From Oegoconia quadripuncta (lineage: Eukaryota; Arthropoda; Insecta; Lepidoptera; Autostichidae): a DNA stretch of 64,000 nt. Positions within the stretch are counted from its first letter, which is position 1, and each line of letters opens with the position of its first letter. Made by a program: the position numbers and the translations under genes. This document shows, one piece after another, positions 11,401-26,400 of this stretch. The notes beneath the pieces were generated by a model. It saw only the letters and a list, made by a program, of their open reading frames with translations. It made no database searches and was not told where the DNA came from. The stretch is taken from the NCBI GenBank assembly GCA_949316235.1, contig OX438758.1, positions 14,169,731 through 14,233,730 of the forward strand. Direction: 5' to 3'.

Positions 11401-14400
11401 TGCCGCACTCAACTTGGGTCTCAAGCCCAACATCTACAAAAGCGCTATGATGCAAGTGTAGTGACATGTAACCTGAGCAATAGCCGTTTTGACCATAGCG
11501 ATGGGCTGAGATGTGCTCACCAGAGTCGGCTGGGTCACAATCACCCTCTGAGTAGACTGTATCACGCCTGAATTCTGTATGGAATATTATAATAGATAAA
11601 ACTGGAAGAACAACCAGGGCGACAAATACACAGTCGGAACATGACCCGGGGATTTTTTTTAACAGTATTTTGAGGCAAAATGGTAAGGCAATTAGTTTCT
11701 ATGCCTCTCTGCTAGTAAAATATAAATAAAGCAAGTTCTATATCTAACCTAGAAAGTAATTGATGGCGTTATAACCCATATAAAGCTGTTTTACATGACT
11801 GCAAGCTGCCTATTCAAGTTAAAATAACCGTCTAAGAACATCCACTGAGTTGAGCATGACAAGCGCGCATGTTCCAGCGGCGAATGACCAAGTGTGTCCA
11901 AGACACTGCACAGGGTTGCGAGTAATTTGCACTCACCGTACGCATCGGACATCCGCGACTGATTCTTTTCCTACTTACACACCCTTTTTACTTTCTTTAA
12001 ATAGACTGGGGTCCAAGGTAGCAATAGAGTCACTTAGGGCACCGCCTACCTTCAGTAGGCGCCGTGTCGACTGGCGATTCTAGCTTATAGGAGTTAAAGT
12101 GGAGGAGTGAGGTGGCGGGATCTGATGCCGACTTAGACAGTACTAGGTAGCAGGCTGACGACAGATTGTGAGTCTTCTTTGCATAGTGACGAATCAATTG
12201 TCTATAAGGCTCGAAATTGGTAATCCGTAATTAGAACATGTGCGCATGTTAACGCGCCCGCTGCGTTTAAAATGCAAATTGACTTATAACACTTAGCAAA
12301 GATGACTCCCAATTGGTAGAGCGCCGCTGGATTACCCGAGCGTGTCATGCTAAAGCCGACGGACTTATCATAGAACTACGGATGGTATAATTTGAATAAG
12401 CCACTGGCGTTAACATTACTCATATCACATGTTAGACAGCCCTACACGAACAAACAACGACGCCGTCTATGCGTAGGAAGATATAACAAGACGCTGAAAT
12501 GCGAAATGAAGTAAGCGTGGTACAAGCCAAGCTTTTCAATTATTTAGATAACGCATTTTTTACATATTTTTTAGATATAACCTTATGAAAATCAACGTGA
12601 ATTAGTGACAGCGTGAAACAAGCTCTTTAACCCTTTATGGCATGTGAGTTAGATGGGAATATAATACAATTATTATTAAAACTAAATCTACGATTATGGA
12701 ATGAGATTATTCGACAAGATTAATGGATGAATCCCAAATGGGAATTAGTGACAGTAAGCGTGAAATACTATGTCTATTAAATAAATCCAAATAATAACCA
12801 ATAACAGGAGTATGAATAAATTATGATACCCAATCAATATCAATATTTGTTTAAATGACACGAGATTAATAATATGATGAAAATTTGGATTAGTGACAAT
12901 AAGCGTGTTGTAAGGCCTGTAACAGGAGTTCAAGTAACCTGAATTATTTGCTGTTGGGTTATCGCCTCTGTCGCCTGCGTAATAAGGCTGTTTAGCGTCG
13001 CTTCGTCCAGCCCACCGGGATTGTTCACCTTTTGTACGTAAAAACCTTTAACATCTACATGCATTTGTCTTAAAATTACAGCTGATCCAATTAGGATTGA
13101 CCAACACATCAAATACAATGAATGTCGTAGAATGCGTCACGTACCTTGTTTGTTATTGGCCGTGTGCACAGAACGAATAAAATGGTGAAGAGATGTCGAA
13201 AAAACACAATCTCGACTTTACGAGTTCATTGAAGGTCGAACCTCCGTAGATTAATGTTCTCGTTAAAATTGATTTACGGCAGCTGAGGAAATTGTTCAGG
13301 AAAATATAATTTCCATTCTCTCCTTTATTAGTAATGTGCGTGGCCCCGTGACTTAAGCCACAGAAAGAGAATGAGCGTCTCTTCCCGTGAGTGTCTAAAA
13401 CTAACCTTACAAAATTACAAACGTACATACATACATAATATAGTAGGCAGAGACCACAGACTTCCACTTACTACGATCCTGACACACCTCTTTTGCTTCA
13501 TTCACTCTCATAAGGTTGTTCATACACACTCGTCGGTTTAGGGTACTCTTGACTTGGCCTATCTTTAAGACGTCCCCGTTTTGATCATGGTACGTTCACC
13601 GTGGTCTTCCCCTACCAACACTACTTTTCATTCATCCTCCACACATGTCCAAACCATCTCAGCATACCTTTTTCAATCTTTGTCACTACGTCTTCATTCA
13701 CACTGCTTAACTCCCTAATTACACTATTACTGATTCTATCTTTCAAAGTCGCCCCATTCATACTTCTCAATGACCTAATTTCCACTGCATTAATTCTTTC
13801 ATTCTTCTTTTGCCATAGCACTCCGCCATGAACAGCCAGACGAGCTTTTTTGGACACATTCTGGCTCCATTCACCTGATTTCCGGCATTCACTCTTCTTT
13901 CGATGTCCTTCTCACACTTTCCATCCCTTGTAAACAGTGAACCCAAATACACAAACACACGCACTTGCTCTACTTTTTCTCCATCTATCAAAATACTGCA
14001 ATCCGTCATACATACACCTCTCTCAAATATTATAACTTTCGTTTTACTGACATTGACTTCATTCCTTTTTCTTTCAAAGCCTTAAGCCATAAGTGTTACC
14101 ATCTCTTGTAACTCTTCTTGTGACGACGCAAGGATTACTTGATCATCGGCGTAGAGGAGACATTTGACGAGTAACCCATTCATTTTCCATCCACATTCAT
14201 ACTCTTTCAATACTTGCAGACAACGGTCCATGAATAGGTTAAACAGCCAAGGGGACGCAACTCGGTGTTAAACCATCTAGTATACGCCCAATTAATCCTA
14301 ACACAAACACTTGAATCTTGATAAAGTGGTTTCAGTGCTCGTATCAAGGTGCTGTCTACCCATTACATAGACAATGCTGACCACAATCCATTTCTCATCA

Positions 14401-17400
14401 CTTTGTCATAGGCCTTTTCCAAATCAACGAAAGTGCATAGACTTTTTGGTCTTTTTTGATTTGAGAATAGTCGTAAACTAACATTCTAAGTAACTTGCTA
14501 TGTAAACAAACCGCCATATTGAGATTGTCTCTGAATGATGAATTTACTAGTGATGCGCAAGACCCTTACTTACTCCTTTACTTCTGTCAAATCATATCGA
14601 ATAAAAAAAAAAAAACAAGTAGGTACAAGAGAGATCTGAGATCGTCTTTTGTTTATATAGCAAGTTCCATAGAACGACACTTTAGTTACAGGTTTTATAA
14701 AGACATTCCACTAAATTATGCTTTATAATTCGGATTCTAGAAACTTGAATCAGCAATTGAAGAGTCATTCAGGCACTATTTCTACAGATATACATACCGT
14801 GAGAGTGAGTGGACCGCCTCCCGTTGGCCCCTGAACTATAATTATAGTTTTCTGCATCATATTGCCGGGTATGTTCTGAGTTATGTAACCGAGGCCCCCT
14901 GTAAACATTCGATGTACATTTAAGCACAGTTTGCTATAACGCACCTCTTATTTATTATGTATTGTACAAAAATCTACTAAGATAGATTTAAAAGTACGAA
15001 TTAGCTACTATGATTTATAACAGGTACAGCACTATTTCCTACTTCTAATGTCCTTTTCACACATAATCTCTTTGCACGCATAAAGAGAATACGATTCAGT
15101 AATGCAATAGACATATATTTTAAAATTTCTCAAAATTTCGAAACAAAACGTTATTATTTTAGATTACTATAGTAAGTTCCAATCGATTTTTCTTCTGTAT
15201 TTATTTTTCTAAAAGAATCCGTAGCAAATCGTATACTGCTTATGCTACAGTTTCATCAAAATCGGCCTATTTGAACGACTTTCAATTTTGAACTCTGTGT
15301 CGATACCGGTTGGCATACACCATATAAACCAATTAAGTATAATCATTACGATTTATACTTGTGGAAATTCAGAATATTTGCCCTTTGCCTGTGCTGCAAA
15401 AAACTATTTATAACTTGATTCCTTAAGAAATTGACTTTGTAAAAGAACTTTTAAATAATATCACTCCTGAAAAAATAAGCTTCGAGTGGAAAAATTAAAT
15501 AAAACTGTCAGATACCTTGCGAGGTACTCGGCGTAGCGATAATCTGCATAGGTTGCTGGAGGTACTGCGTTGTCTGCGGCTTCTCTGTAAAGAGATCTTA
15601 TGTTGGAAATATGGATTTACTGTTTGGGTGTCGATAAAGAAGTGGCGGTATATACACATTTATTAAAATTTTACTTTATTCTTTCTTTATTGCACAAGAA
15701 ATACAGACAGATTATATTCGGAAAATATGTACAAATGTGAGCTTATATCTAAAGAGATCTCTTACAAATACATTTAAATATGGATCTCAAGGCAAATAGG
15801 GTGCCACACTATACAGGCTGAATAGTGACTCCTGACATAACTGTATGTTATTGTCAAAGCTCATTTGAAGGGTTTGCCAACACATCGTATTCCACTAAGC
15901 TGATATCAAGAGTAAACAAGCTGCGCAGTTTTAAAAAAAAATTTATACCGACAACACTCGCGGACACCGATCGGTGCCCACGGACACCCGACTTTCAACT
16001 CTCAATTGTAATGATTATAGAGTTCCAATTCCTCTGGACTGTATTTGAACTTGTTCTATTAAATTTAGACTCCAATAATGTGCGCCATGTTATGTTAGCT
16101 ATGATATTTAGTCTGCATTTGCGAAAATAATTTTTTTCTCTTTTGAGTATAGGCATAGAATTCCAACTACTGTTTTTTATTAGAACGGGCTTAGAAACCT
16201 GCACATAGAGCTTCCAATTCTCATAACAATATATTGAATTACCCGTTTCTTAAGAAAAACATGAAATAAATCTGTACTTTCCGTAAAAATACCAATTATA
16301 TCGTGGATATAGGGATACATATTACAACTCGTAACATTTTTCTGATTTTTAGTATTATAGCTGTAGTAGTGTTCATTCATTATATCCATAGATAATATAT
16401 TTCCGTAGCTATTGCTTTTCACAGATCACAAATACAACCAGTAGAAGAGTATCTATAAACGTGTTTGACACAGCAGGTATTTTCGCAAATACGACAGGCG
16501 CGCCGAGATACTTGACCCTTATAATTTTTTGCGTGGGAACGGGCGACAGAAAGGTTAAATAGGACTTACAAAACGGAGATCGCGATCTCGGTTCAGCTAC
16601 ACCTTTATCATAAAAATTTAGCTTAAATCGCAAAACTACTTCCAATAAAAGTTTGTTTAGTGAAATCTGCCCTTAGGTTATGTAACTTCCATCGGTATCG
16701 TCATGGATTACGTTGACCAATGAGAAACCGTCAAATTGCCGAGCGAGCGATGAGCCAACCAATCACAAGCCAGAACGTAACCGATAACGATGAAATTATG
16801 TAATAGAGCCCCTGGAAAGCATAAGTATACCTTGCAAAATCAACTGTCCCGACGGAGAGGTTAGGATATTCTGTACATCCATAGGCTGAACTTGCAGCAT
16901 CGGCTGCTGAACTTGCAACGTCGGTTGCTGCACCTGATACAAAAGAAAATGACGAGTCCTGATTATCCGAACCGACTTTTTCGAGATGAGCTCGCAATAA
17001 TCTGAGTATTAACATGATATATCTGTAACTAAAGAAACTTGCAAGTTGCAGGTACACTCCACAAAATCCGAAATTCATTCAAAGGGCCATATGTTTTTTC
17101 GTTGATATAAAAAATCTTGTGATCAATTTACAAATGCAAGTTACAGTAACTTATTAAGAAAACATACTACATAACCAGTACTTTCGCATGCCATACTATT
17201 CACAATTATTAATGAAATCATTTTTTTTTTATTAAAAACTGGTTTCGAGTTTGACTACTATCTCACCTGATGGAAAGTGACGATGTAACCGAAGATGTAT
17301 CACGCGCACCCAGTAAATGCCAGTAAAATTTGTTCCTTTTGTAATATAAAAACCTATTTTAAAAAGAGGAAGCCTTCGAGTTCCTTGCTTGTTCTTCTTA

Positions 17401-20400
17401 CGGTAAAATTGCATTTGAAGAAGCGGTACTATTTGATATCTAACCTGTATACCTACAAATTATTTGGCTTTGACTCTGTTGTAGGCATATGCGTCCGTAC
17501 GATCGCTGTTTCGCATAATGCCGAAGACAGATTGGGAAGCGTCTCGTCATCGAACCACTAATATAAGCTACAAACTGTACCTGAAGCGCACCCTGCATCT
17601 GCAACGTGGGTTGCTGTACTTGCAGCGTGGGTTGCTGCACTTGTAGAGTGGGCTGTTGGACTTGCATTGTCGGTTGTTGTACCTGCGTTAGAATGTTTCA
17701 GTCAAATGCAATGTAACTATGTAATCTAGCTAATATTATAAATGCGACAGTTTGGATGTTTGTTTATTTGTTTGTTGCTTAATCACGGCGAAACGGATGA
17801 ACGGATTTGGATGAATTTGGTATACAGGGTGTAATCGTTAAGTGTGCACAGGCGATTATTCCGTAACTATTATAGATATCAAAAGACTTTAAACTGATAT
17901 CGAAAATACTGTACCTAATGAGTAAAATGACATTAATAACTTTTTTAAAATAAAACGAGAAATATCCAAAAAAATACTTTAAACACTCCCATACATTTAG
18001 CTTGAGATAGTAGAGATTTTAGTTTCCTTATTTTAAGTGGAATAGTATCAACTCATTTTACCTTATCATTTTATAATTATGTATTATGATAATGATGAAT
18101 TTCAAGTAGATACACGTGTAGGTTAATTATCTTACCACTTCAAATTAATAATAAACCTTGTTTCAATATCGCATTGATTTGAACTGGCTGAAAAGCAACA
18201 TACTAAATAAAAACAAAAAAAAGATACTATTTGGGGTTCGTTCTAAATTCAAATTCTTTATCGCGGATTCTGCCGCCAATTTATTGCCAATTTTGTACTT
18301 ACTAAGAAATAAAATGTATGGGAGTGTTTAATATAATTTTTTTTTGATATTTCTCGTTTTATTTTTAAAAAGTTATTAATGTAATTTTACTCATTAGGTA
18401 AAGTACTTTCGATATCAGTTTCAAATTTTTTGATATCTAGAATAGTTACGGAATAATCGCCTGTGCACACTTAACGATTACACCCTGTATATGTGGAACA
18501 TACCCTGGATTAAAACAGGATAATGTAAGTAGTTGCCGCGGGATAAACAAATTAAATATATTCGCGATAAAGTTATTCCACGCTGGCGAAACCGACGGCG
18601 GAAAGCTAGTAATGAATGAAACATTTAGTTTTATTACGATGACGGAGATTCCATAATAAAAGTTGTCTATCTATCTGAATCACTGAGCAAAAAGAAAGAG
18701 GAGCGGTTGTATACGACTGTGTCGCGTGATTTCAAGTGAGCTCGTAACGTTATAGTAGTGGGCGTGGCTTAGCCATCATGAGTGAATCGCTTGTTTAGTA
18801 CACACGAGGCACTCGGCACTCCAAGCTTGAATATTTTTGTAGCTTTTTTTTTTAATTAATGATTGTTAAAAAATACAATATAACTATTTAAAAGCCAAAA
18901 AGCCCGACAGTATATTTTATATTTTGCAGGTGCAACCCAAATGACCCAAATGTGTTGGGGTTTCTGGGTCAGTACGCTTCAAACTCATCTTCACTTAACA
19001 CCAGGTGTGATTGAGGTTAAGTACGAACCCGTCGTGCATAAAAAAAACAATTTTAACGTGTCAACTGAAACTGATAAGACTGACACTTCTAAGTAAACAA
19101 AAACATTAAAATACTTACATTCATTTTCATTTTTTTCGCATCCGTCTTTGATCCAGAATGATAGATAAAAAAAACCCAATAGTAAATAGTTTGTACAGTA
19201 ACTTAAATTTTATAGTTAGTACAGTAATAGTCTTACACGTCCCCACTGTTGGGGCACAGCCTCCTCTCATTGGAAGAGGGTTTTGGCCATAATCAACCAT
19301 GCGAGTCCAGTGCGGATAGGTAGATCTGTGTCCGCCTAGTGGCCACCGTGAAGTCAGTATCTTTAAGCAGCCGCTATAGGCCAATCACTTGGCTTAAGGA
19401 GTCGCGCTAATACTCAAGGTTGTTGTTGAGAGCAGAAACTTCGTTCTTTTTTCCATTAACACTAGTGTAGTGGTTAAAAATTCTGACTGCTATACCAATA
19501 TGTTTGTATGATGAATACAGACATGTGTTCCCGAGTTATGGATGTTTTTCATTTATTTATGTATTTATGTACAAAAAAAATTGTATTTGTGTAGTTTATC
19601 AACCATATGGTATCCATAATACAAGCCTAGTTGCTTAGTGTGGAACTAGATGGCGCTGTGTGTATGTGCAAACATATAAATTAGGTCCTATGTTTCTTTT
19701 GTGTATATCTTCAGAGGAAAATATTACCTGCAGTATAGGCTCTTGGATAATCACAGATGTACCATCGCTACTTCCTGTAACCAACATCGACTGCTGCATC
19801 ATCTCAACTGGCTCCTGTTTTGGCGGCAACTGTTATGGGAACAAATATGGATATTAAAATAATCATCATTACTATAATAATAAGAAAAAATATGTTAAAA
19901 CAACAACTATAAAAACTATAGCAACAAATAATAAAAATTATTATATTTGTTAATAATAAGCTATTTAATACGAATAGATAGTGGATAATTATTAACGTAT
20001 TCCATGGGTCAATTAATAAAATTTAAAAATACAGAGGTCGCGGTTTCGATTCCCAATAAGGGACATGTCTCGGTTTGGTTGGTGACTATCTATCACCATC
20101 CTATTCAAGTCGGCTGCCAAAAAGCAATGTTAGTAGTATTGATGTGTTTAAGATAGGGTAGCCAGCCCGACAGGATAAGGGGTACCAAGTGTCATGCTCA
20201 CTTTAGATATGATTGACGTTATCGCCAACCTTTTGTGCATGAAAAAGAATTTAATCATAAAAGCTTTTGCTCCGTATGAATTTTCACCCTGGGGATCTCG
20301 AAGTTCTATCTTTTTATAACGGCAATGAGACCTCTTCAACGCTTCCGGCAACCCAAGAGCCGGCGCTCACCTCTCTCAAAAAATAGCAGCGAGCATCTGG

Positions 20401-23400
20401 GCCCAAAGCCAAGATGAAATCTTTATTACTCTTATTGCACTTTTCATGTTCTACAAGTAAAGGAAGTGAAAAATATTTTTTCTACTACCATACTGGAGCA
20501 CTGTCATGTTCATTACAGTGCAATTGGTTACATTACACAATTTCAGAATGATATTTGTACCGCCCTATATGTAAAAAGTATCAAGCAAAAACTTCTAATA
20601 GGCCAATTTTATTTAATTGTATGGTCGTAGAAAAATAATGTATAGCATAAATAGGCATTACAACACTCGCTACAAAGTTCATCTAATCTACAAAAAAACG
20701 CTACTAAAAGATAAAATGGAAAGGACGTATATGAGAAATTGGTTTTCAGTCAAATCAGCTGTAATTTTGATATACTCGTATTATAGATTTTAATTTCCTG
20801 CAATAGTAGCATAAACGTTTATGTCGCGCCAGATAATATTTGTCTTGCTCATTCGCTCAAACGAATTATACAACTATCCCTCTCTCTCCTACGTCGCGCG
20901 CGACAAACGATGTCATGCTACGGGGGCATCTTGTATAAGTTGATAGGGATACGAATTCAAAATATATATTTTTACCGATATTTTTTTTGCAGCTAATTTG
21001 AGTGAAATCCAATTTTCCATACACTCACTGAGGGGTCCTTTCGCACAACCTTAGCGCGCAGTTTTCCCGCTAACAATATCCTACGCGGTCGCTACATACC
21101 GCCACAATGGATAGACATGGAAAAAACACGATAAATAAATTTAATACAAGGTATACTTCCGCCGTTGTCACCTACTAGAAACATTACATTATTTTAATCA
21201 TCTTCGATCATAATATATAAACCTGTGGATACACAATCGCCGTTCAATAATTAGTAACATCAGAGACCTTTTTATCTAACAGCCGAATGCATATAATTTA
21301 CAATCCTTTTACAATCCTCTTACAATGGACTTACAAAGGTTTTACAAGACGAGTGTGCATAATCATAATTCATAGCTAAAATCCGTATTATCTCCTTTCA
21401 AGTCGCCCAATTTCAAAAAGGCATTATGGTTACTATAAAGGTGCTATGACGCCTAACGAAAATAGCCTATCGTCAGATTTAAATATCACCTCACTATTTT
21501 TAACAAAGTGTTTTATATAAGAACAATAAAATGAATGTTTATACATCATCATATAAGAGTATGTAAATGAATAATCTCAGAGAAATGTTACTTGTAACTT
21601 ACCTTTACTGTGTCCGAACAGTTCTGGCACCTTTTTTTTATTCATAGTTTTTTTGTCCATATTTGCAGCAAAACAATCAACAATTTCAACACACCCAAAT
21701 TAATTTTTTTGGAGCACAAAAAAGAACAGTAACTCTGATATCGCAGGTTTCAATTCGGTTAAATTAAATTCGAATAACACGTCGCCTTCAACACTAGGCA
21801 TATGGTTAGCAGCCATTGTTATTGATAGGATATTCAAGAAAAATCACATTGTGCAACGTGAAAATGCGACGTTGCCTCTGGAGGACTTGTAACAGTGCTT
21901 TAGATAAAACGGACCTAAAAAATGTTTATGCATCATCGTAACTTTAAAGTAAGGGTAAAATATAGTAACTATATCGACCACATGTAAAAAATTGTGCAAT
22001 ATCTTCTGTAGTTTATTAATAAAAATTAAAAATAGTAGGATCTAGTTAGCGTCAATGTAGTGATATTGTAATTTTTGTATGAAAACCCAAAAATGAAGAA
22101 ATAATCTCACTCATAACATGCATTTAAACCTATTCTATTCACGTAACTAGACATTGGTGTCGATTCGGATGTACACCAACTAAACTAAAACCAATTTTAA
22201 AGTAGTACCGTCTCTTTCTCCCTTGAACAGTACGATGCAACGGCACCACTCCAATACTGGTTTTAGTTTAGTAGGTGTACATCCGAATCGACACCATTAC
22301 CAACTTTTAACTTACTAAAATACTGAAAATATTTTTTTACATGGTCGCTTAGTTTGTATGAAATCTGGTCACTATTGTTTACCTTTAAATATAAAAAGGT
22401 TTATAAGCGTTTGGTATTCAAAGTCTATGAATTCGGCTGTAAAGGTGCAGTATCGTATTTTTGAAGACATAAATATATTAAAATTATTTGGATCGAATGG
22501 ATGGATGGGATAGCAGGATATTAGTAGGATAACTTGAATAGGCAGCATGCGATCAATAATCATATATACCAGTCCCTATACGATTAATTACAGCTCCGAC
22601 ACCAAAATTATATTAGTAGTTAGAGGGGTCAAATTAATCTTAGCATCTAAGAAAAATGTACCTTAACCACATCTACATAGAGTCAGTTTACCTTGACATT
22701 ACGGTCCGATATAAAAAAAAAATATATAATGCAGTTACATTAAAGCAAATTGTATTAAAATATTAACTAAGATAATATTTTTGGACAAAAAGCACAAGGA
22801 GCCCAAAATTCGAAACAATGGTGCTACCCAGTAGGTGACTAGGTTACCACACTTACCAAATCATCCTCGTCTTCTAATGCCGATGCTGCTAACGCCGCAT
22901 AAAGATTTGCCGCAGTCTTAGATACACTTTCATGAGGTGAGCCGTGACACTGAAAGCATTTACTTTGTTATAGTCTGTGCGATTCAAAGAAACGCATTCC
23001 TTTGAGTGTCGCAAACCGAGCCCAGCATATCTATTCAGGCATATCAACAAATATATGAATTACCTGTTAGCAAATTAATAAATAAATCGCTCGAACGATG
23101 TATGGAATCAAGCAATCACCACTCTCCCGGGTTGAACACAGGACATGCAGATACCGCTATCAGTAGTATAGAATATGTATTATAGAATGAAAAAGTCTCA
23201 CGTAATAATACAATATGATATTGGTGTCGTTTCTGGGGATTTTCGAACACTCGAGATGTATATCAAACTCAAAATACGTCGTGAGGACATCTTGAATGAA
23301 AAGTTATTTTTTATGTTTACGCTCCGTAATAGCATTCTCTGTCTACGGAACGAAAGAATATAAACATGCCTTACATTCGACATGTCAATTCTCACGATAT

Positions 23401-26400
23401 TGATAATAAGAGCGATAGTCCTTTAATTTAGTTTGAATTAGAGAAGTCATCAATGGACACTATATGTTTTAAAATCCACTATGAAATAATTAAACACTTT
23501 GTGAAAACATGACTTTATTATGAACACATAATTGGAAAACATCTTTTTAAAGGGCACCATTTACCATTTATTTTTATCGAGAAAAGTACATGCAATCACG
23601 CTTTGAGAATTAGGAATACAAAGTACCTTACTCTTAATTTACTATATATTTTTCCAATAAGCAGTGCCGGATTCGTCTGTATTCAAAGTAAGGAACTACT
23701 TAGGTAATCATGTCTTGGCCCAGAATAATCGTGCCCTTCATATGGAATTAAAAAATCCGCGCGCATTAAAACTAACAACGATGCGGCAAGATAAGCTCTA
23801 TCATTAACATTATTGTTATAGAGACAAATTCGCGAATAAGTTATGTCTTACAGCATAACCGATTTCATCTCTGCTTTTTTTATTTTCGTTAGTGGTGTTT
23901 CCAAGACGATTCTCATTCATGTTTCATGGAATTCGATTAAGCTATTTAAGATATTTAACTTTAAACACAACAAACACTTGTTTTTGTTTATTAGGATGAT
24001 ATTACCAGTCTATCAGGAGTTTTCTAATCTCCAATTTCTATTAAAATATTTATACCTACTTTTCCTTACATTCTACATAGTCTTCGAAACCGTCAGCGAA
24101 ACCAAAGGTTGCGGGTTGGTATCGCGCAAGGGGTAGTTTGTGTGATGAATACTAACTTTTATTCATGAATCATGGATATTCATATACATATTTATGTGTG
24201 TTTATCTGTTATCTAGTATCTATAGTACAAGCTTTGCTTAGTTTGGGACTAGATGATTGGTGTAAATGTCCGAAACTGCCCAAGGAAGGAGGGTAATATT
24301 TTCCAAGTGTATGTATTTATGTAGATTTCTATGTTAGCCTGTCCTGACCGATTTCGAAATATATGGTGTCGTTAGATTCGCCTTGATCCTTAGAGTGTCA
24401 CAGGATACATTTTATGCTAAAAATCCAACATGGCGCCCGTAAAATGCAAAACATGCTGTCGGGTTTTTAGTTTTTAAACCTATATTGTTATTCTAATTAT
24501 GATCTATTTGTAATAAATAAACGTTAAGTACAAGATACAAGAATCTTTTTAGACCGATGCTAGTAGCTGACGCATCATAAGGACGGCAAGCTTAGGGCAT
24601 CGAGTAGCCTTAATTCAGCACTGCCTATCAGTGGAATGTTAATTTATTAGTCACATTAGCACAAAAGCAAAGCATTCTCGAGTTAGTCAGTTATTTTTGA
24701 AGACTTACGAATAGAACTACCTCTCTTTTGTCATCACCCTTTGTTTTTTTAGAAGGCGGTTCTGTGTAGGAGTGGTCAGTGACCACAGTCTCTATTAGGT
24801 CTTTTTCATTCTTCAATAACCCATGGATGACGCTTTGTTGAATTAACTGACTGCCTTGAATCATCTGACCTAAAATTGAAAGAAAAACACATTAATTGAG
24901 TATGGATTGGTTTTACTCGCGGAGTTGTCTGGTTAACACAATACAATACAATACAAATACTCTTTATTGCGCAAAATAATTTACAATAATTTTGATGATA
25001 ACAATAGAACACAATTAGGCGGTCTTATCACTAAAAGCGATCTCTTCCAGACAACCCACAGCTACGGGACATTTGTAGGTAGAAAAACAGGTAGGGTGCA
25101 TGCATAAATATAATAATAATGTCAGATACCGATTAAAAAAATACGGTAGAAATAGAGGCGAGGCACAACAGCCTTTCGGAGTAGTTTTCCGTTATTCAGC
25201 TACGAAACACAGGAATAATAGACCACCATCAATGAGAAATTCCGTTCCAATTCCTTCCTTCAAACGCAAATATGATCTAAAAACTGTGCCAATTTGTGTA
25301 ACATGTAGCAAATCACAATCTCAAATTTGCACTGAAAATAGTCATATTCTGGAGCTGTCGGGCATTGTAAAGATACTCTTCCCTTCCTTTGAGAAAATAC
25401 CCCCGGAAACGTCTCGGAAGGGTTCCAGATTTGAACGTCGGCTCAAATGTATGTGCGACGTGATGACTGGTTCTTGTATTAACATTGTGCCTTTCATTAT
25501 TATTGGATATTGAATAGGGATAAATCCTTTTTTATTGCCATGCTTTTAATAAATCTTTTCGTAAATCCATTGCAATGCCATTGTACCACTTTATTAGCCA
25601 ATTACTGCCAGCGCTTGATATTTTATGGTTGCATAGTCGTACATGTACTGTGCGGTGTTGTACTCTCTAGTCTCCGTCCTCGGGTGTCCAGCGTCACGTC
25701 ACTGGATTATAAAGTCCGATGTCGCGACTGAGTGGATGCCAATTGTACTAATTGTTAAGTAGAACTAAGCAATAATGATGCCAAATTAAAACTTTTTCTT
25801 TCAAATATCCGCAACTGTATTTTTCCTGTAAAAGTGTTTGTGGCAGATCGTCAAATGCCTACAATAGGATTACTTTATACGACTAAGGAATTTTATTAAT
25901 TAAAAACAGATTGTACTATCCTTTTCCTTTTCAACAAGAGATGTCGTCGCTTTTTATCTCCGTTGTGACCCGATTGCAAGCTACCAAAATATACAAAGGC
26001 TAGTACCGTCCTAGGTAGACATTCAAAATTTGCCTTAAGTCTGCGCCAAATGCTATTAAAAAATTTCTGACTATCTAGATGATAAGAATTCGTGGACCTG
26101 ACCCGCTCGCCGATATCCAATCTATTATTTTCTTTTTTTTTTTCTTTGTCGAATCATAAATTGTAAAAATACTTAATTAAAAGGGGCCACCCCTAAGTTT
26201 CCTACTCGTTCTTCTCTGAGGAGTCGGCCTTGTGAATGAGCGATATTGTATGTCATGACGATTTCAAATATTATTCTTATAATTCACGAAATAAAACTTT
26301 TTTGAATTTGAAACAATAACCTAACATAGTGCATTGTAACATTAGAATAATTTATTCTATATTATATTAAAAATTATAATTAATTATATATTCTTATTAA

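Noticed and set aside
25100..25513. 137-codon plus-strand frame
   Set aside because: No recognisable motif, no neighbouring exons in frame, and composition like the surrounding intron.
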